DNA of 64,000 nucleotides from Bradyrhizobium canariense (GCF_900105125.1 NZ_LT629750.1:7777001-7841000); one strand, 5' to 3'. Positions 44,928-53,932 are shown, counted from the stretch's first letter. Numbers and translations are program-made. The notes: generated by a model not told the origin, from the letters alone.

Positions 44928-46292
44928 ATGACCTTCACATCGTGGCAATTCGGCCTCTTCGTTGCGATCGTATTTGGGGCCTATTACCTACCGCCGCTCA
45001 GAACGTTCCAGATCCAGTTACTGGTTCTCGCGAGCCTGTTCTTCTACGGCTACGGCCAGCCCGAACTTTTGCCGCTGCTGGCGGTCGCCGTTATCGGAAC
45101 CTATCTGTTGCTGATTTTGGCGCTGCGGAATCGCCGCCTGTGGTTGCCCGTGGGGATTGCCTTCAATCTTCTGCTGCTGGCGTTCTTCAAGTACAAGTTC
45201 CTGTTCGTCGCGCCGGCATCGACCGAGTTGACCGGCGTCGCCGGCTTCGACTTCCTGTTGCGGCTGCCGCTGCCGATCGGGATTTCATTTTTTGTGTTCC
45301 ATAACATCAGTCTGCTGGTGGACCTGACCAGGCGCAAGGCCGCCGCCCCGGACCTTAAAAGCATCTTTCTCTACATCATATTCTTTCCACAACTCGTTTC
45401 GGGGCCGATTACGCGCGCCGAAATGTTCATGCCGCAAATCCAGCCGAAATATTTTGCGGATATTCCGTTCATCGATGCCGCAAAGTGGATTCTGACGGGC
45501 TTCTTTTTCAAGCTCTACGTCGCGAACAATCTCAACGAGATGACGTCCTATATGGATTTCCCGCTCTACGAGACGCTTCAGACGCAGGACCGGTGGCTGC
45601 TGGTTTTCCTGTACGGCTATCAAATCTACGCCGACTTCTTCGGGTATTCCGCGATCGCGATCGGCCTTGGATTGCTGTTCGGCTATCGGCTGCCGGTCAA
45701 TTTCAATCTTCCCTACATCTCCACGTCGTTCTCCGAGTTCTGGACGCGCTGGCATATCTCGTTATCAAGCTGGTTGCGGACCTATCTTTACATTCCGCTC
45801 GGCGGCAATCGCCATGGCCCGCTCCGAACCTATTTGAATCTGATGATCGTGATGGGGCTCGGCGGTCTCTGGCATGGTGCCGGCCCCAGTTATCTGACGT
45901 GGGGACTGATGCATGGGCTTTTGCTCGTGATCGAGCGGCCGTTCCTGGCGCGGCTTCAGTCGCTCGATTCGGTTGTATTTCGGGGAGTTCGCATCGGTTT
46001 CGTCTTTATCTGCGTCACCATGCTCTGGATTTTCTTCAAACTGCCTAACTTCGATCACGCCATCAGCTATCTCTGGGGCATGTTCACGCCGAGCACTAAC
46101 CCAAATCCGCCGAAGCTGTTTTATAATCTGGCCTTGCTCTATTCGCTGCCGGTCATGATCCAGCATCTTGCCTTGCACCCGCGGTTCGAGCGAACGTTGT
46201 GCGGTGCGGAGCCATATCTCTATGGTGCGATGGCTGCCTTGATGTATCTCGAGGCCGGTCCCGATACCGCCTTCATTTATTTTCAGTTCTGA
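44928..46292 (+). CDS. MBOAT-family O-acyltransferase (454 aa)
   Basis: About ten membrane helices and the MBOAT core are clear: FFPQLVSGPITRAEMFMPQ, the FSEFWTRWHISLSSWLRTYLYIPLGG motif with the conserved His, and GLGGLWHGAGPSYLTWGLMHG carrying the catalytic His. It resembles AlgI and DltB, which move acetyl or alanyl groups across the inner membrane onto polysaccharide or other envelope polymers. The ATG at 44928 after GGGGCGGC is preferred to 44895. The next gene, 8 bp on, is the expected SGNH-type partner. Confidence 0.92.
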   Translation: MTFTSWQFGLFVAIVFGAYYLPPLRTFQIQLLVLASLFFYGYGQPELLPLLAVAVIGTYLLLILALRNRRLWLPVGIAFNLLLLAFFKYKFLFVAPASTELTGVAGFDFLLRLPLPIGISFFVFHNISLLVDLTRRKAAAPDLKSIFLYIIFFPQLVSGPITRAEMFMPQIQPKYFADIPFIDAAKWILTGFFFKLYVANNLNEMTSYMDFPLYETLQTQDRWLLVFLYGYQIYADFFGYSAIAIGLGLLFGYRLPVNFNLPYISTSFSEFWTRWHISLSSWLRTYLYIPLGGNRHGPLRTYLNLMIVMGLGGLWHGAGPSYLTWGLMHGLLLVIERPFLARLQSLDSVVFRGVRIGFVFICVTMLWIFFKLPNFDHAISYLWGMFTPSTNPNPPKLFYNLALLYSLPVMIQHLALHPRFERTLCGAEPYLYGAMAALMYLEAGPDTAFIYFQF

Positions 46293-46300
46293 GCTGGCGC

Positions 46301-47185
46301 ATGCAGATGATTGCCATCCGATGGTTCGCCAAATGCGGTTTTACTGCCGCGGTGCTGCTGCTTGCGTGCGGTGCCGCCACAGCCTGGTTTGGCAACGGAC
46401 TTCAACTGCCGGCGACGACTACCCGCGACGGCACGCTGATTACCTTGAACCGGTATGCCAGGGAGCCCATTCCCGATGTCGTGCTGGTGGGAAGTTCGCT
46501 CACCTTTCGTCTGAAGGAGGAATATTTCGCAACTCCGAGCCTGCGAAATCTCGCGCTCGCGGGCGGTTCACCCGTGACGGGGCTGGAGATCGTCGCGAGC
46601 CAGCCACGTCTGCCCAGGATCATCCTGGTCGAAGCGAATGTGTTGTCCCGCGCGGTCGATAGCGCGCTGGTCGAGAAGTATTCGCGGAGCGGCAACACCG
46701 ATCCGTTATTTTTCCGTCCGATCAGGACCGCTGTCGCCGCTTACGAGAATTGGAATCATATACCGCTCACCCATGCGCGAGTGTCTCTCGCCCTCAGCCA
46801 GTTGCTCAAGCAGCCGCCGAGCGATTTCGACAATCACGTCTACGTGGATCGCGCGTTTCAAGAGCAGAACGCCGAGGACCCGACGGTCGCGGCGGGCACG
46901 AACGTCATGCGAATTCAGCATTTGATCCAGGCGGTAGAGCAGCGGGGTGCGCGTGTGCTGCTTTTCGAGCTGCCCTATTCGGATCGGCTGGAAGAATCCA
47001 GATCGGTAAAAATCACGCATGAGATCGTCCACAGCGCATTTCCTGATCCCGATCGGTGGCTGAAGATCGATTATCCGAGAGCGGAGCTGCGCTGGTCCGA
47101 CGGTATTCATCTCGATGAGCGCTCAGCGGTGATCGTCACGCAATCGATCGACCGGGCTCTTTCGTCCTTGGCGGGATCAACGTGA
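46301..47185 (+). CDS. SGNH-like periplasmic acyl-transfer partner of the MBOAT protein (294 aa)
   Basis: An N-terminal helix (FAKCGFTAAVLLLACGAATAWF) anchors or exports the protein. VVLVGSSLTFRLKEEYF provides a GSS nucleophile block, and near the C-terminus SDGIHLDERSA provides the DxxH pair of SGNH hydrolases. These are the features of AlgX/AlgJ- and DltD-like partners that finish transfer of the acyl group. It begins 8 bp after the MBOAT stop, so the two are one operon. The acceptor polymer is unknown. Confidence 0.8.
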   Translation: MQMIAIRWFAKCGFTAAVLLLACGAATAWFGNGLQLPATTTRDGTLITLNRYAREPIPDVVLVGSSLTFRLKEEYFATPSLRNLALAGGSPVTGLEIVASQPRLPRIILVEANVLSRAVDSALVEKYSRSGNTDPLFFRPIRTAVAAYENWNHIPLTHARVSLALSQLLKQPPSDFDNHVYVDRAFQEQNAEDPTVAAGTNVMRIQHLIQAVEQRGARVLLFELPYSDRLEESRSVKITHEIVHSAFPDPDRWLKIDYPRAELRWSDGIHLDERSAVIVTQSIDRALSSLAGST

Positions 47186-47231
47186 TGACGCCGCGTTGCG
47201 GCGCGTCCAGGCGCTAGCGGATTCAGGCGAT

Positions 47232-47708
47232 TCAACTATCCTGGGCCGTCAGGCGCTTCGACATCGGATATGCGCCAGCCGTTCCGAACTTGCCGCCCGC
47301 AGGTCCGTCTTCGCAATATCCACGCGCCAGATAAAAGCGGCGCGCGGTTTCAGTGCTCTCGAGCGTGCAGTGCTCATTGCCGCGTTCCACCGCGCGGTGT
47401 TCAAGGGCGGTCAGCAGTGCCGAACTGACGCCGCGAAATCTTGCATCCGGCGACACAAAATTAAGCGTGATCCGGCCTGCGCTGGTGACGCAGCCCACTA
47501 CCAGGATGCTGTCGCCGTCGACGGCGACGAGCAGCGAGTTATCCGGCTTGATCCATGATTTGAATATTTCGGGTGTCTTGTTGCTCAGCCACTTCTGCAG
47601 AATGGTGGCATCGTTGTTGTGGTCGGCGGTGCACAGCTCCGCTATCGACCGCCGCATGACCTGACAGGCGGCTGGCGCATCGTCCGGAACGGCGTCGCGG
47701 ATTTTCAT
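47232..47708 (-). CDS. GNAT-family N-acetyltransferase (158 aa)
   Basis: KIRDAVPDDAPAACQVMRRSI is the standard GNAT opening. Motif A lies in FVSPDARFRGVSSALLTALEHRA and motif B near ARRFYLARGYCEDGP. The ATG at 47708 is chosen because the protein then starts like other GNATs, though the ribosome site is weak. It transfers acetyl from acetyl-CoA to an unknown amine. Confidence 0.85.
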   Translation of the reverse strand: MKIRDAVPDDAPAACQVMRRSIAELCTADHNNDATILQKWLSNKTPEIFKSWIKPDNSLLVAVDGDSILVVGCVTSAGRITLNFVSPDARFRGVSSALLTALEHRAVERGNEHCTLESTETARRFYLARGYCEDGPAGGKFGTAGAYPMSKRLTAQDS

Positions 47709-47834
47709 TGCGGTATCATTCACCAGACTTGATCTGCTGGCAACGCGTATCACCCGGCCGTTTCACGGCAGCACCCTTGATGCGCGAAATGAAAGATCCG
47801 CACGACCAGGAATCTGAGGTTTTAGGGAGTGTCG

Positions 47835-48263
47835 ATGTACAGGATTCGCGAGGTTGATGGGCATGATGACGACATCGCGGATACGCTGGCTGATCTGCAC
47901 CGGCTAACATTCTTCGACGGCGCGTCCATTCCGAATTTCGAGGAGGGGCATTGGTGGCTCGCCTTCGAAGGGGTGCAGCCGGTTGCCTTTGCCGGCGTTA
48001 TTCCATCGACGCGCGCTTACAATGCCGGTTATTTCTCCCGTGTCGGCGTGTTGAAGAAGCATTGCGGCAACGCGCTACAATTGCGTCTGATGCGCGCCAT
48101 GGAATCGCGCGCCCGGAACAATGGCTGGAACTGCGTGATTTCAGATACCACCGACAATCTCGCTTCGGCGAACAACTTTATCCGCGCGGGCTACCGGCTG
48201 TACCAGCCTCAAAATCCCTGGGCCTGGCCGAACACGCTGTACTGGCGAAAGTCGATCGCGTGA
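47835..48263 (+). CDS. GNAT-family N-acetyltransferase (142 aa)
   Basis: The GNAT fold is seen from RIREVDGHDDDIADTLADLH, VAFAGVIPSTR, FSRVGVLKKHCGNALQLRLM (motif A) and ASANNFIRAGYRLYQP (motif B). AGGGAGT precedes the ATG at 47835. I recall short phage-encoded GNATs of this type beside small membrane genes, which would fit the phage-like neighbours, but this is only an impression. A terminator follows. Confidence 0.8.
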   Translation: MYRIREVDGHDDDIADTLADLHRLTFFDGASIPNFEEGHWWLAFEGVQPVAFAGVIPSTRAYNAGYFSRVGVLKKHCGNALQLRLMRAMESRARNNGWNCVISDTTDNLASANNFIRAGYRLYQPQNPWAWPNTLYWRKSIA

Positions 48264-48330
48264 GAGAGAGGCTGTTTCCGACGTAAGTATTTGAGGCTCG
48301 TCACGCCCTTGCACATCGACGTTCTGATTC

Positions 48331-48364
48331 GCCCGGTGGCCGGATGGCCATCGGGCCTTTTTTC
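48331..48364 (+). terminator. Rho-independent terminator after the GNAT gene
   Basis: GCCCGGTGGCC, GGAT loop, GGCCATCGGGC, then CTTTTTT. One G-T pair in the stem. About 68 bp after the stop at 48263. Confidence 0.8.
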
Positions 48365-48434
48365 GTTTTTGGGTCTTTTCGGCGGCATTGTGCCGCGCAT
48401 TCCGATGTCCTATAGGAGCGCAACGGAGCATCAC

Positions 48435-48569
48435 ATGACGTTGTTGAACAAGGTTTTCACGACCAAAACCCTGCTGCAGATCATTTTTGTGCTGGCGGCT
48501 GCGGTCATCATGAAAGCGGCGAGTTTGCATTACGATTTCAGTTGGGCCACCGCGTTAGCGGCGGGTTGA
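48435..48569 (+). CDS. Small membrane peptide (44 aa)
   Basis: The frame MTLLNKVFTTKTLLQIIFVL continues AAAVIMKAAS and ends with SWATALAAG. One membrane helix. CGGAGCATCAC lies upstream. It follows the terminator of the GNAT gene, so it would need its own promoter. Unknown function; layout is reminiscent of short phage-type membrane proteins. Confidence 0.5.
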   Translation: MTLLNKVFTTKTLLQIIFVLAAAVIMKAASLHYDFSWATALAAG

Positions 48570-48585
48570 TCCATCGCATCGCCGG

Positions 48586-49056
48586 TTAGCTCAAGCGGCC
48601 AACTCGCTTGGACTGCAGAAGTGGATTGGCGCCATATCGGTTGGATCCGGCGGTGCCACGCAGGCAGCCGATCTCCACAAAGCCCCAGATCGTGAGCGCA
48701 AAGCCAGTTAGCGCCAGAACGGGCTGCAGCAGCGAATGGCCCACCGCTCCGGCAAACCAGGCCGCTTTCGCGAGATGGCTCAGCACGGCCGGCATTCCGT
48801 AAAACAGCAGCAACCACCACGCGCTCTTGTCCCGGTCATGCAGTCGCTCGGTGTTGATGGCAAAGCCCCACATCAGCCATGGGATGAATACAATCACGAC
48901 CATGATGATAAAGAGCGGCGCGGCAAGGCCGGCAGCGGTAAACAGGATAATAGCGGCAAATAGCCCAGCGACGCTGAAGATCACAACCGAGCGCCAGTAT
49001 TTGGCCCGGCTGATGCGCCCGCTGGCGCCGAACATGAATTCGAATAGCTCTTCCAT
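48586..49056 (-). CDS. DUF805 membrane protein (156 aa)
   Basis: The family's conserved parts are present: FEFMFGASGRISRAKYWRS at the start, NTERLHDRDKSAWWLLLFY in the middle and CLRGTAGSNRYG at the end, with four hydrophobic segments between them. The ATG at 49056 gives the usual DUF805 length. Proteins of this family are inner-membrane proteins of unknown role. Confidence 0.88.
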   Translation of the reverse strand: MEELFEFMFGASGRISRAKYWRSVVIFSVAGLFAAIILFTAAGLAAPLFIIMVVIVFIPWLMWGFAINTERLHDRDKSAWWLLLFYGMPAVLSHLAKAAWFAGAVGHSLLQPVLALTGFALTIWGFVEIGCLRGTAGSNRYGANPLLQSKRVGRLS

Positions 49057-49297
49057 AGAACCCCATGCCAAGGACCTCGTGCCACGCATCGGCTAACCCG
49101 GCACACGGCTTGTGTCGCGATGGCGCGGCCGAAGGTTCAAGGGGGCGGATATGCTGGTGAGGGGGCGATCTTCCGGACGTTGCTGCAGAGCAAAATCCGA
49201 TCGTCGCAAATCCTTCATACGCGGCCTATACTTGGGGTCTCGGTTGGTGTTGAAATCCCCGTGTTGCGAATATCCTCTTTTGATCGGAGCTACCTCC

Positions 49298-50305
49298 ATG
49301 AAGGCTGTCCGTTTAGTCCTGGCTTTGCTGGCGCTGTCGCTGTTGGCGCCGCTGCATTCTGCCAAGGCGGCCGACGTCGTCTGCTACAATTGTCCGCCGG
49401 AATGGGCGGATTGGGCCTCCATGCTCAAGGCCATCAAGACCGATCTCAACTACGATATTCCGCACGACAACAAGAATTCGGGTCAGGCGCTGGCGCAGAT
49501 CCTGGCCGAGAAAAGCAACCCGGTTGGCGACATCGGCTATTTCGGCGTCACTTTCGGCATGAAGGCAAAAGCGCAGGATGCGCTCGAGCCATACAAGCCC
49601 GTGCACTGGGACCAGGTCCCAGCCGGCTTGAAGGATCCCGACGGTTACTGGACCACGATTCATTCCGGCACGCTCGGGCTGTTCGTCAACAAGGATGCAC
49701 TCGGCGGCAAGCCAGTGCCGGCCTGCTGGAAGGATCTCTTGAAGCCGGATTATCGCGGCATGGTGGGTTATCTCGATCCATCGTCGGCCGCGGTCGGATA
49801 TGTCGGGGCGGTGGCCATCAATTTGGCGCTCGGAGGGTCCGCTTCTAATTTCGATCCCGCGATCAGTTTCTTCAAGGAGCTGAAGAAGAACGATCCGATC
49901 GTTCCCAAACAGACATCTTTTGCCCGCGTGGTTTCCGGCGAGATGCCGATCCTGCTGGATTACGATTTCAACGCTTACCGCGCCAAATATTCAGAGAAGG
50001 GCAATTTTGAATTTGTGATCCCGTGCGAGGGGTCGGTGGTGTTTCCCTATGTCGTGGGCCTGGTCAAGAACGCTCCGGACAAGGAAAAGGCCAAGAAGGT
50101 GCTGGACTATCTCTTGTCCGACAAGGGGCAGGCGATCTGGACCAACGCTTATCTGCGGCCGGCGCGTCCCATCGAACTGCCCGAGGCAGTCAAGGCCAAA
50201 TTCCTCCCCGACAGCGACTATGCCCGCGCCAAGGCGGTCGATTGGGGCGAGATGGAAAACGTGCAAAAAGCCTTCGTCGACCGCTATCTCGCCGAGGTCC
50301 GCTGA
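49298..50305 (+). CDS. ABC transporter periplasmic substrate-binding protein (335 aa)
   Basis: A signal peptide (ending HSAKAAD) is followed by the type 2 binding fold (DNKNSGQALAQILAEKSNP, GYFGVTFGMKAKAQDAL, LGLFVNKDALGG, GQAIWTNAYLRPARPIELP). CGGAGC lies before the ATG at 49298; the longer frame from 49112 has no signal at its start. It heads an operon of permease, permease, ATPase and metallophosphoesterase. The phosphoesterase suggests the ligand could be a phosphodiester or organophosphate, an inference from context. Confidence 0.9.
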   Translation: MKAVRLVLALLALSLLAPLHSAKAADVVCYNCPPEWADWASMLKAIKTDLNYDIPHDNKNSGQALAQILAEKSNPVGDIGYFGVTFGMKAKAQDALEPYKPVHWDQVPAGLKDPDGYWTTIHSGTLGLFVNKDALGGKPVPACWKDLLKPDYRGMVGYLDPSSAAVGYVGAVAINLALGGSASNFDPAISFFKELKKNDPIVPKQTSFARVVSGEMPILLDYDFNAYRAKYSEKGNFEFVIPCEGSVVFPYVVGLVKNAPDKEKAKKVLDYLLSDKGQAIWTNAYLRPARPIELPEAVKAKFLPDSDYARAKAVDWGEMENVQKAFVDRYLAEVR

Positions 50306-50311
50306 TGCATT

Positions 50312-50337
50312 ATGGCGCCCTCCGTTAGGGGCGCCAT
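50312..50337 (+). promoter_or_regulatory. Intercistronic hairpin between binding-protein and permease genes
   Basis: ATGGCGCCC (50312-50320), 8-nt loop, GGGCGCCAT (50329-50337), a perfect 9-bp stem without a T run, in the 38-bp gap. Such hairpins commonly stabilise the upstream message and lower expression of the permeases relative to the binding protein. Confidence 0.65.
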
Positions 50338-50343
50338 TCCATT

Positions 50344-51159
50344 ATGTCGCATAAATCCTTTGTCTGGCTGTGCCTGCTGCCGCTTGCCGTGGTGACGACG
50401 GCGTTCTTCCTGTTGCCGATGGCGCGGTTGGTCGTGGTGGGCGCTGAAGGCCCGCAGGGGCTGGCCGAATATCTCTCGATTTTGACCGAGCCGCGTTATC
50501 GCGCGACCCTGATCAACACGGTTCTGCTGGCGGCTGCGACCACGATCGTCACGCTTGTCATCGCGACGATCGCCGGAATGTTCCTGCAACGCCATCGCTT
50601 TCCCGGCCGGGCGGTGCTGATTGCGATGCTGACCTTTCCACTGGCGTTTCCAGGCGTCGTCGTCGGCTTTCTGATTATTCTGCTCGCCGGACGCCAGGGC
50701 CTGATTGGTGATCTTTCGAACCGCCTGTTCGGCGAGAAGATCGTCTTTGCCTATTCGATCTACGGGCTGTTTCTCGGCTATCTCTATTTCTCGATTCCGC
50801 GCGTCATCCTCACGATCATGGCGGCGGTCCAGAAGCTCGACGTTGGCCTCGAGGAAGCTGCTCGCTCGCTCGGCGCGAGCCCTTGGGCGGTGCAGCGTGA
50901 TGTCGTGCTGCCGGCGCTTGGACCGGCCTTCGTCGCCTCAGGCGCGATTGCTTTTGCAACCGCGATGGGCGCGTTCGGCACGGCCTTTACGCTCGCGACC
51001 AATATCGATGTACTGCCGATGCTGATCTATACCGAATTCACCCTGGCGGCGAATTTTGCCACGTCGGCCGCGCTCTCGGTCGGACTGGGCGTCATCGCCT
51101 GGGCGATCCTGGCGCTAGCCCGCTCGTTCAGCGGCGGCACGGTCGCAGCGGCCGGATGA
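50344..51159 (+). CDS. ABC transporter permease 1 (271 aa)
   Basis: Six membrane helices and the cytoplasmic EAA loop (LEEAARSLGASPWAVQRDVVLPALGP) identify a MetI-type permease, PotB/FbpB-like. The ATG is 38 bp after the binding-protein stop. The next permease begins 4 bp after its stop. The two form the channel. Confidence 0.92.
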   Translation: MSHKSFVWLCLLPLAVVTTAFFLLPMARLVVVGAEGPQGLAEYLSILTEPRYRATLINTVLLAAATTIVTLVIATIAGMFLQRHRFPGRAVLIAMLTFPLAFPGVVVGFLIILLAGRQGLIGDLSNRLFGEKIVFAYSIYGLFLGYLYFSIPRVILTIMAAVQKLDVGLEEAARSLGASPWAVQRDVVLPALGPAFVASGAIAFATAMGAFGTAFTLATNIDVLPMLIYTEFTLAANFATSAALSVGLGVIAWAILALARSFSGGTVAAAG

Positions 51160-51163
51160 GATC

Positions 51164-51949
51164 ATGCGCGATCGTCTGATTTTCTCGGGCCAACTTGTGT
51201 TTACGCTCGGTGTTGCGGCATTCCTGGTAGTGCCGGCGATCCTGTCGATTTCGGCGGGCGTCACGGTGAATTACTTTCGCGGCATTTCCTCGGGCGTGAC
51301 GCTGCAATGGGTAGTTCAGGTCTGGGACCTCTATGCGGACACCATCTTCCTGTCGTTTGTGATCGCGTTCGCGACCCTTGCGGTTACGCTGGTGGTCGGT
51401 GTTCCCGCGGCCTATGCGCTGCATACCAGCGGCGGCCGGCTTTCGCGGATCGTTGAAGAAATCATCACACTGCCGATCGCGGTTCCCGGTCTCGCGATCG
51501 CGCTGGGGCTGCTCTTTACCTATCAGGGTTTTGGCAGTTTCCGCCGCTCGTGGCTCTTCATTCTCAGCGGTCATGTCATCTTCACGATGCCGTTCATGGT
51601 GCGCTCCGTCATGGCGGTATTCGCAACCGTGGATGTCAAGACGCTCGACGAAGGCGCGGCGTCGCTGGGCGCATCGCCGGCGCGGCGCTTTCTCGACGTC
51701 ATCGTTCCCAATGCCGTGCCGGGCATTCTGGCCGGCGCCTTGATGGTGGTCACGTTGTCGCTCGGCGAATTCAATCTGACCTGGATGCTGCATACGCCAT
51801 TGACCAAGACGCTTCCAATCGGGCTTGCCGACAGCTACGCGTCGATGCGGCTGGAAGTGGCTTCGGCCTATACGCTGATTTTCTTTGTCATGATCATTCC
51901 GCTTCTTGTCGCGATGCAGATGTTTGCGGATCGAGGGCACGGCAAATGA
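51164..51949 (+). CDS. ABC transporter permease 2 (261 aa)
   Basis: The second MetI-type permease, PotC-like, with an EAA loop at LDEGAASLGASPARRFLDVIVPNAVPG and six helices. Its TGA overlaps the ATG of the ATPase gene (ATGA at 51946-51949), indicating translational coupling. Confidence 0.92.
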   Translation: MRDRLIFSGQLVFTLGVAAFLVVPAILSISAGVTVNYFRGISSGVTLQWVVQVWDLYADTIFLSFVIAFATLAVTLVVGVPAAYALHTSGGRLSRIVEEIITLPIAVPGLAIALGLLFTYQGFGSFRRSWLFILSGHVIFTMPFMVRSVMAVFATVDVKTLDEGAASLGASPARRFLDVIVPNAVPGILAGALMVVTLSLGEFNLTWMLHTPLTKTLPIGLADSYASMRLEVASAYTLIFFVMIIPLLVAMQMFADRGHGK

Positions 51950-53007
51950 ACGTGGCGGCTGGGCATGGCGCTTCGGTGCGTATCGAGGCATGCGGCAAGA
52001 CGTTTACCGACGGCACGCGCGCGCTTGAGCCTGCCACCCTCGATATCGCGCGCGGCGAAACGCTGGTCCTGCTCGGCCCCTCCGGCTGCGGAAAGACCAC
52101 GATGCTTCGCATCATCGCCGGGCTCGAATTGCCCGATGCTGGCGGCAAGGTGCTCTTCGACGGCAAGGACATGACGTCGGTGCCGATCGAGAAGCGTAAC
52201 GTCGGCATGGTGTTTCAGTCCTACGCGCTGTTTCCGAACATGAGCGTTGCGGACAATATCGGCTACGGGTTGAAGATCCGCGGCGTCGGCAAAAAAGAGC
52301 GGTCGGCCCGCGTGGCCGAACTGGTGGCGCTGACCAATATTACCGGGCTCGAAAATCGCCGCATCGACCAGCTCTCCGGCGGCCAGCGCCAGCGTGTCGC
52401 GCTCGCGCGCGCGGTCGCGATCCGGCCGGGCATCCTGTTGCTCGACGAGCCCTTGACCGCGCTCGACGCCGCCCTGCGCGATCGCCTGCGCGGCGAACTC
52501 AACCGCCTGCTGCGCGCGCTCGGCATCACCACGATCTATGTCACGCACGATCAAGCCGAAGCCATGGAGCTCGGTGACCGCGTCGTGGTGATGCAAAAAG
52601 GAGCGATTGCGCAGATCGGAACGCCGCGCGAGATTTATTTCGCGCCGACCAGCCGCTTCGTTGCCGAGTTTATCGGTGCCGCGAACATTATCGAAGCGCG
52701 CATCGAAAACGGCCATCTGGTGCTGCCCGGCGGCCAGCAACCGATCTGCGGTGATGCAAGCTTGCCCGCCGCGGTTGCCATGATCCGTCCGGAAACCATT
52801 GCGGTCGTTGGAGCGGCCGACGCACCGCTTTCGGGAATGATTGACAGCGTCAGTTTCATCGGCGATCGCCAGCGCATGATCATCAGCGGCGCGTCCGATA
52901 GACTTCTCACTGTCGATGCGCCAAATACGGTCAAGGCCCAGGCCGGCGAAAAGGTCGGGCTTTTGATCGCGCCGGATACCGTTCGTCTGTTGCCGCCGGA
53001 AAATTGA
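51946..53007 (+). CDS. ABC transporter ATP-binding protein, PotA/UgpC-like (353 aa)
   Basis: Walker A GPSGCGKTT (44-52), Q-loop VGMVFQSYALFPNM, signature LSGGQRQRVALARA, Walker B ILLLDEPLTALDA and the switch His in YVTHDQAEAMELGD are all present. A C-terminal TOBE-type regulatory domain (residues about 240-353) matches importers of spermidine, iron or glycerol-3-phosphate. The start overlaps the permease stop. Confidence 0.95.
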   Translation: MNVAAGHGASVRIEACGKTFTDGTRALEPATLDIARGETLVLLGPSGCGKTTMLRIIAGLELPDAGGKVLFDGKDMTSVPIEKRNVGMVFQSYALFPNMSVADNIGYGLKIRGVGKKERSARVAELVALTNITGLENRRIDQLSGGQRQRVALARAVAIRPGILLLDEPLTALDAALRDRLRGELNRLLRALGITTIYVTHDQAEAMELGDRVVVMQKGAIAQIGTPREIYFAPTSRFVAEFIGAANIIEARIENGHLVLPGGQQPICGDASLPAAVAMIRPETIAVVGAADAPLSGMIDSVSFIGDRQRMIISGASDRLLTVDAPNTVKAQAGEKVGLLIAPDTVRLLPPEN

Positions 53008-53016
53008 AGAAGGCCG

Positions 53017-53856
53017 ATGTCGTCGAAACCAGTTCGCATTGCGCAGATTTCCGATCTCCATATCAAGCCGCCGGGATCGCTCGCCTATGGCCGCGTCGAT
53101 ACCGCGAAAGCACTCGAGCGCTGTGTTGCAGCCCTGAACGAGTTTAGTCCAGCGCCGGACTTCGTGGTGATCTCGGGCGATCTCGCGGACACGCCGACAT
53201 CAGTGGAATATGATTATCTCAAGCGCTTGCTGGCGCCGCTCAAGCTGCCGTTCGCCGGTATTCCCGGTAATCACGATTCGCGCGAACTGATGCGGGCGGC
53301 ATTCCCGCAAGCCGATTACGCGTTGGCGTCTGGGCCGTTAAACCAAAAGGTTGAAATCGGCGGGCTTGATCTGGTGCTGCTGGATTCCAGCGTGCCGGGC
53401 AAACCGCATGGCGAACTCGATGCGCCAACCTTGCAATGGCTCGACGCCACGCTGGCATCGTCCGCGGACCGGCCAGCGCTCTTGTTTCTGCATCATCCGC
53501 CGTTTGTTACCGGCATCTGGCACATGGATCGCCAGAACCTCCTGAACTCAAGCGAGCTCGCGCCGATCGTCAGGCGCCATTCGCGCGTGCGGCTCATCGC
53601 TACCGGGCACGTTCACCGCGCAACGCTGACGATGTTTGCGGGTGTGCCGACCACGATCTGCCCGGCGCCCAATCACGCGGTTGATCTCGATCTCGCGGAA
53701 TTGCGGCAGCCGTCCTTCAAGGTCGAGCCGCCGGCATTCCACCTTCACACCTGGTTTCCAGGCGAAGGCTTTGGCAGCGTCGTCACCCATCACGTCCCGA
53801 TCGGGAATTTTGGTGGCCCGCACCCGTTTTTTGGGCCGGATGGCAAGTTGCTGTGA
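53017..53856 (+). CDS. Metallophosphoesterase, CpdA/GpdQ-like (279 aa)
   Basis: The five metal-site blocks are clear: QISDLHIK (Asp and His at about 13-15), VISGDLADT, GIPGNHDSREL, LLFLHHPPF and IATGHVHRATLTM. This is the class III nucleotide cyclase-phosphodiesterase group (CpdA, GpdQ). It starts 9 bp after the ATPase gene, so it is the fifth gene of the operon. It has no signal peptide and would act in the cytoplasm on an imported phosphodiester, for example a glycerophosphodiester, or on cyclic nucleotides. The transported ligand is inference. Confidence 0.9.
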   Translation: MSSKPVRIAQISDLHIKPPGSLAYGRVDTAKALERCVAALNEFSPAPDFVVISGDLADTPTSVEYDYLKRLLAPLKLPFAGIPGNHDSRELMRAAFPQADYALASGPLNQKVEIGGLDLVLLDSSVPGKPHGELDAPTLQWLDATLASSADRPALLFLHHPPFVTGIWHMDRQNLLNSSELAPIVRRHSRVRLIATGHVHRATLTMFAGVPTTICPAPNHAVDLDLAELRQPSFKVEPPAFHLHTWFPGEGFGSVVTHHVPIGNFGGPHPFFGPDGKLL

Positions 53857-53889
53857 GTAAAATGCTCCTAAAGGGGCAAATCTAAGAGA

Positions 53890-53917
53890 TTGCCTTTTAT
53901 TCTCGTCTAAATAGTAT
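53890..53917 (+). promoter_or_regulatory. Candidate sigma-70 promoter outside the left inverted repeat
   Basis: TTGCCT (53890-53895), a 16-bp spacer and TAGTAT (53912-53917) lie in A/T-rich DNA 37 bp before the left repeat and 54 bp before the methyltransferase ATG, pointing into the segment. I find no comparable pair on the minus strand outside the right repeat. Confidence 0.5.
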
Positions 53918-53932
53918 TAACGGGTCTTTTCA

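Noticed and set aside
44180..48569. Prophage
   Set aside because: Only terminase-like, GNAT and small membrane genes hint at phage. No portal, capsid, tail, lysis or integrase gene is present in the stretch.
51868..53061. 397-codon minus-strand frame over the ABC ATPase gene
   Set aside because: Shadow of the ATPase frame, which has all nucleotide-binding motifs.
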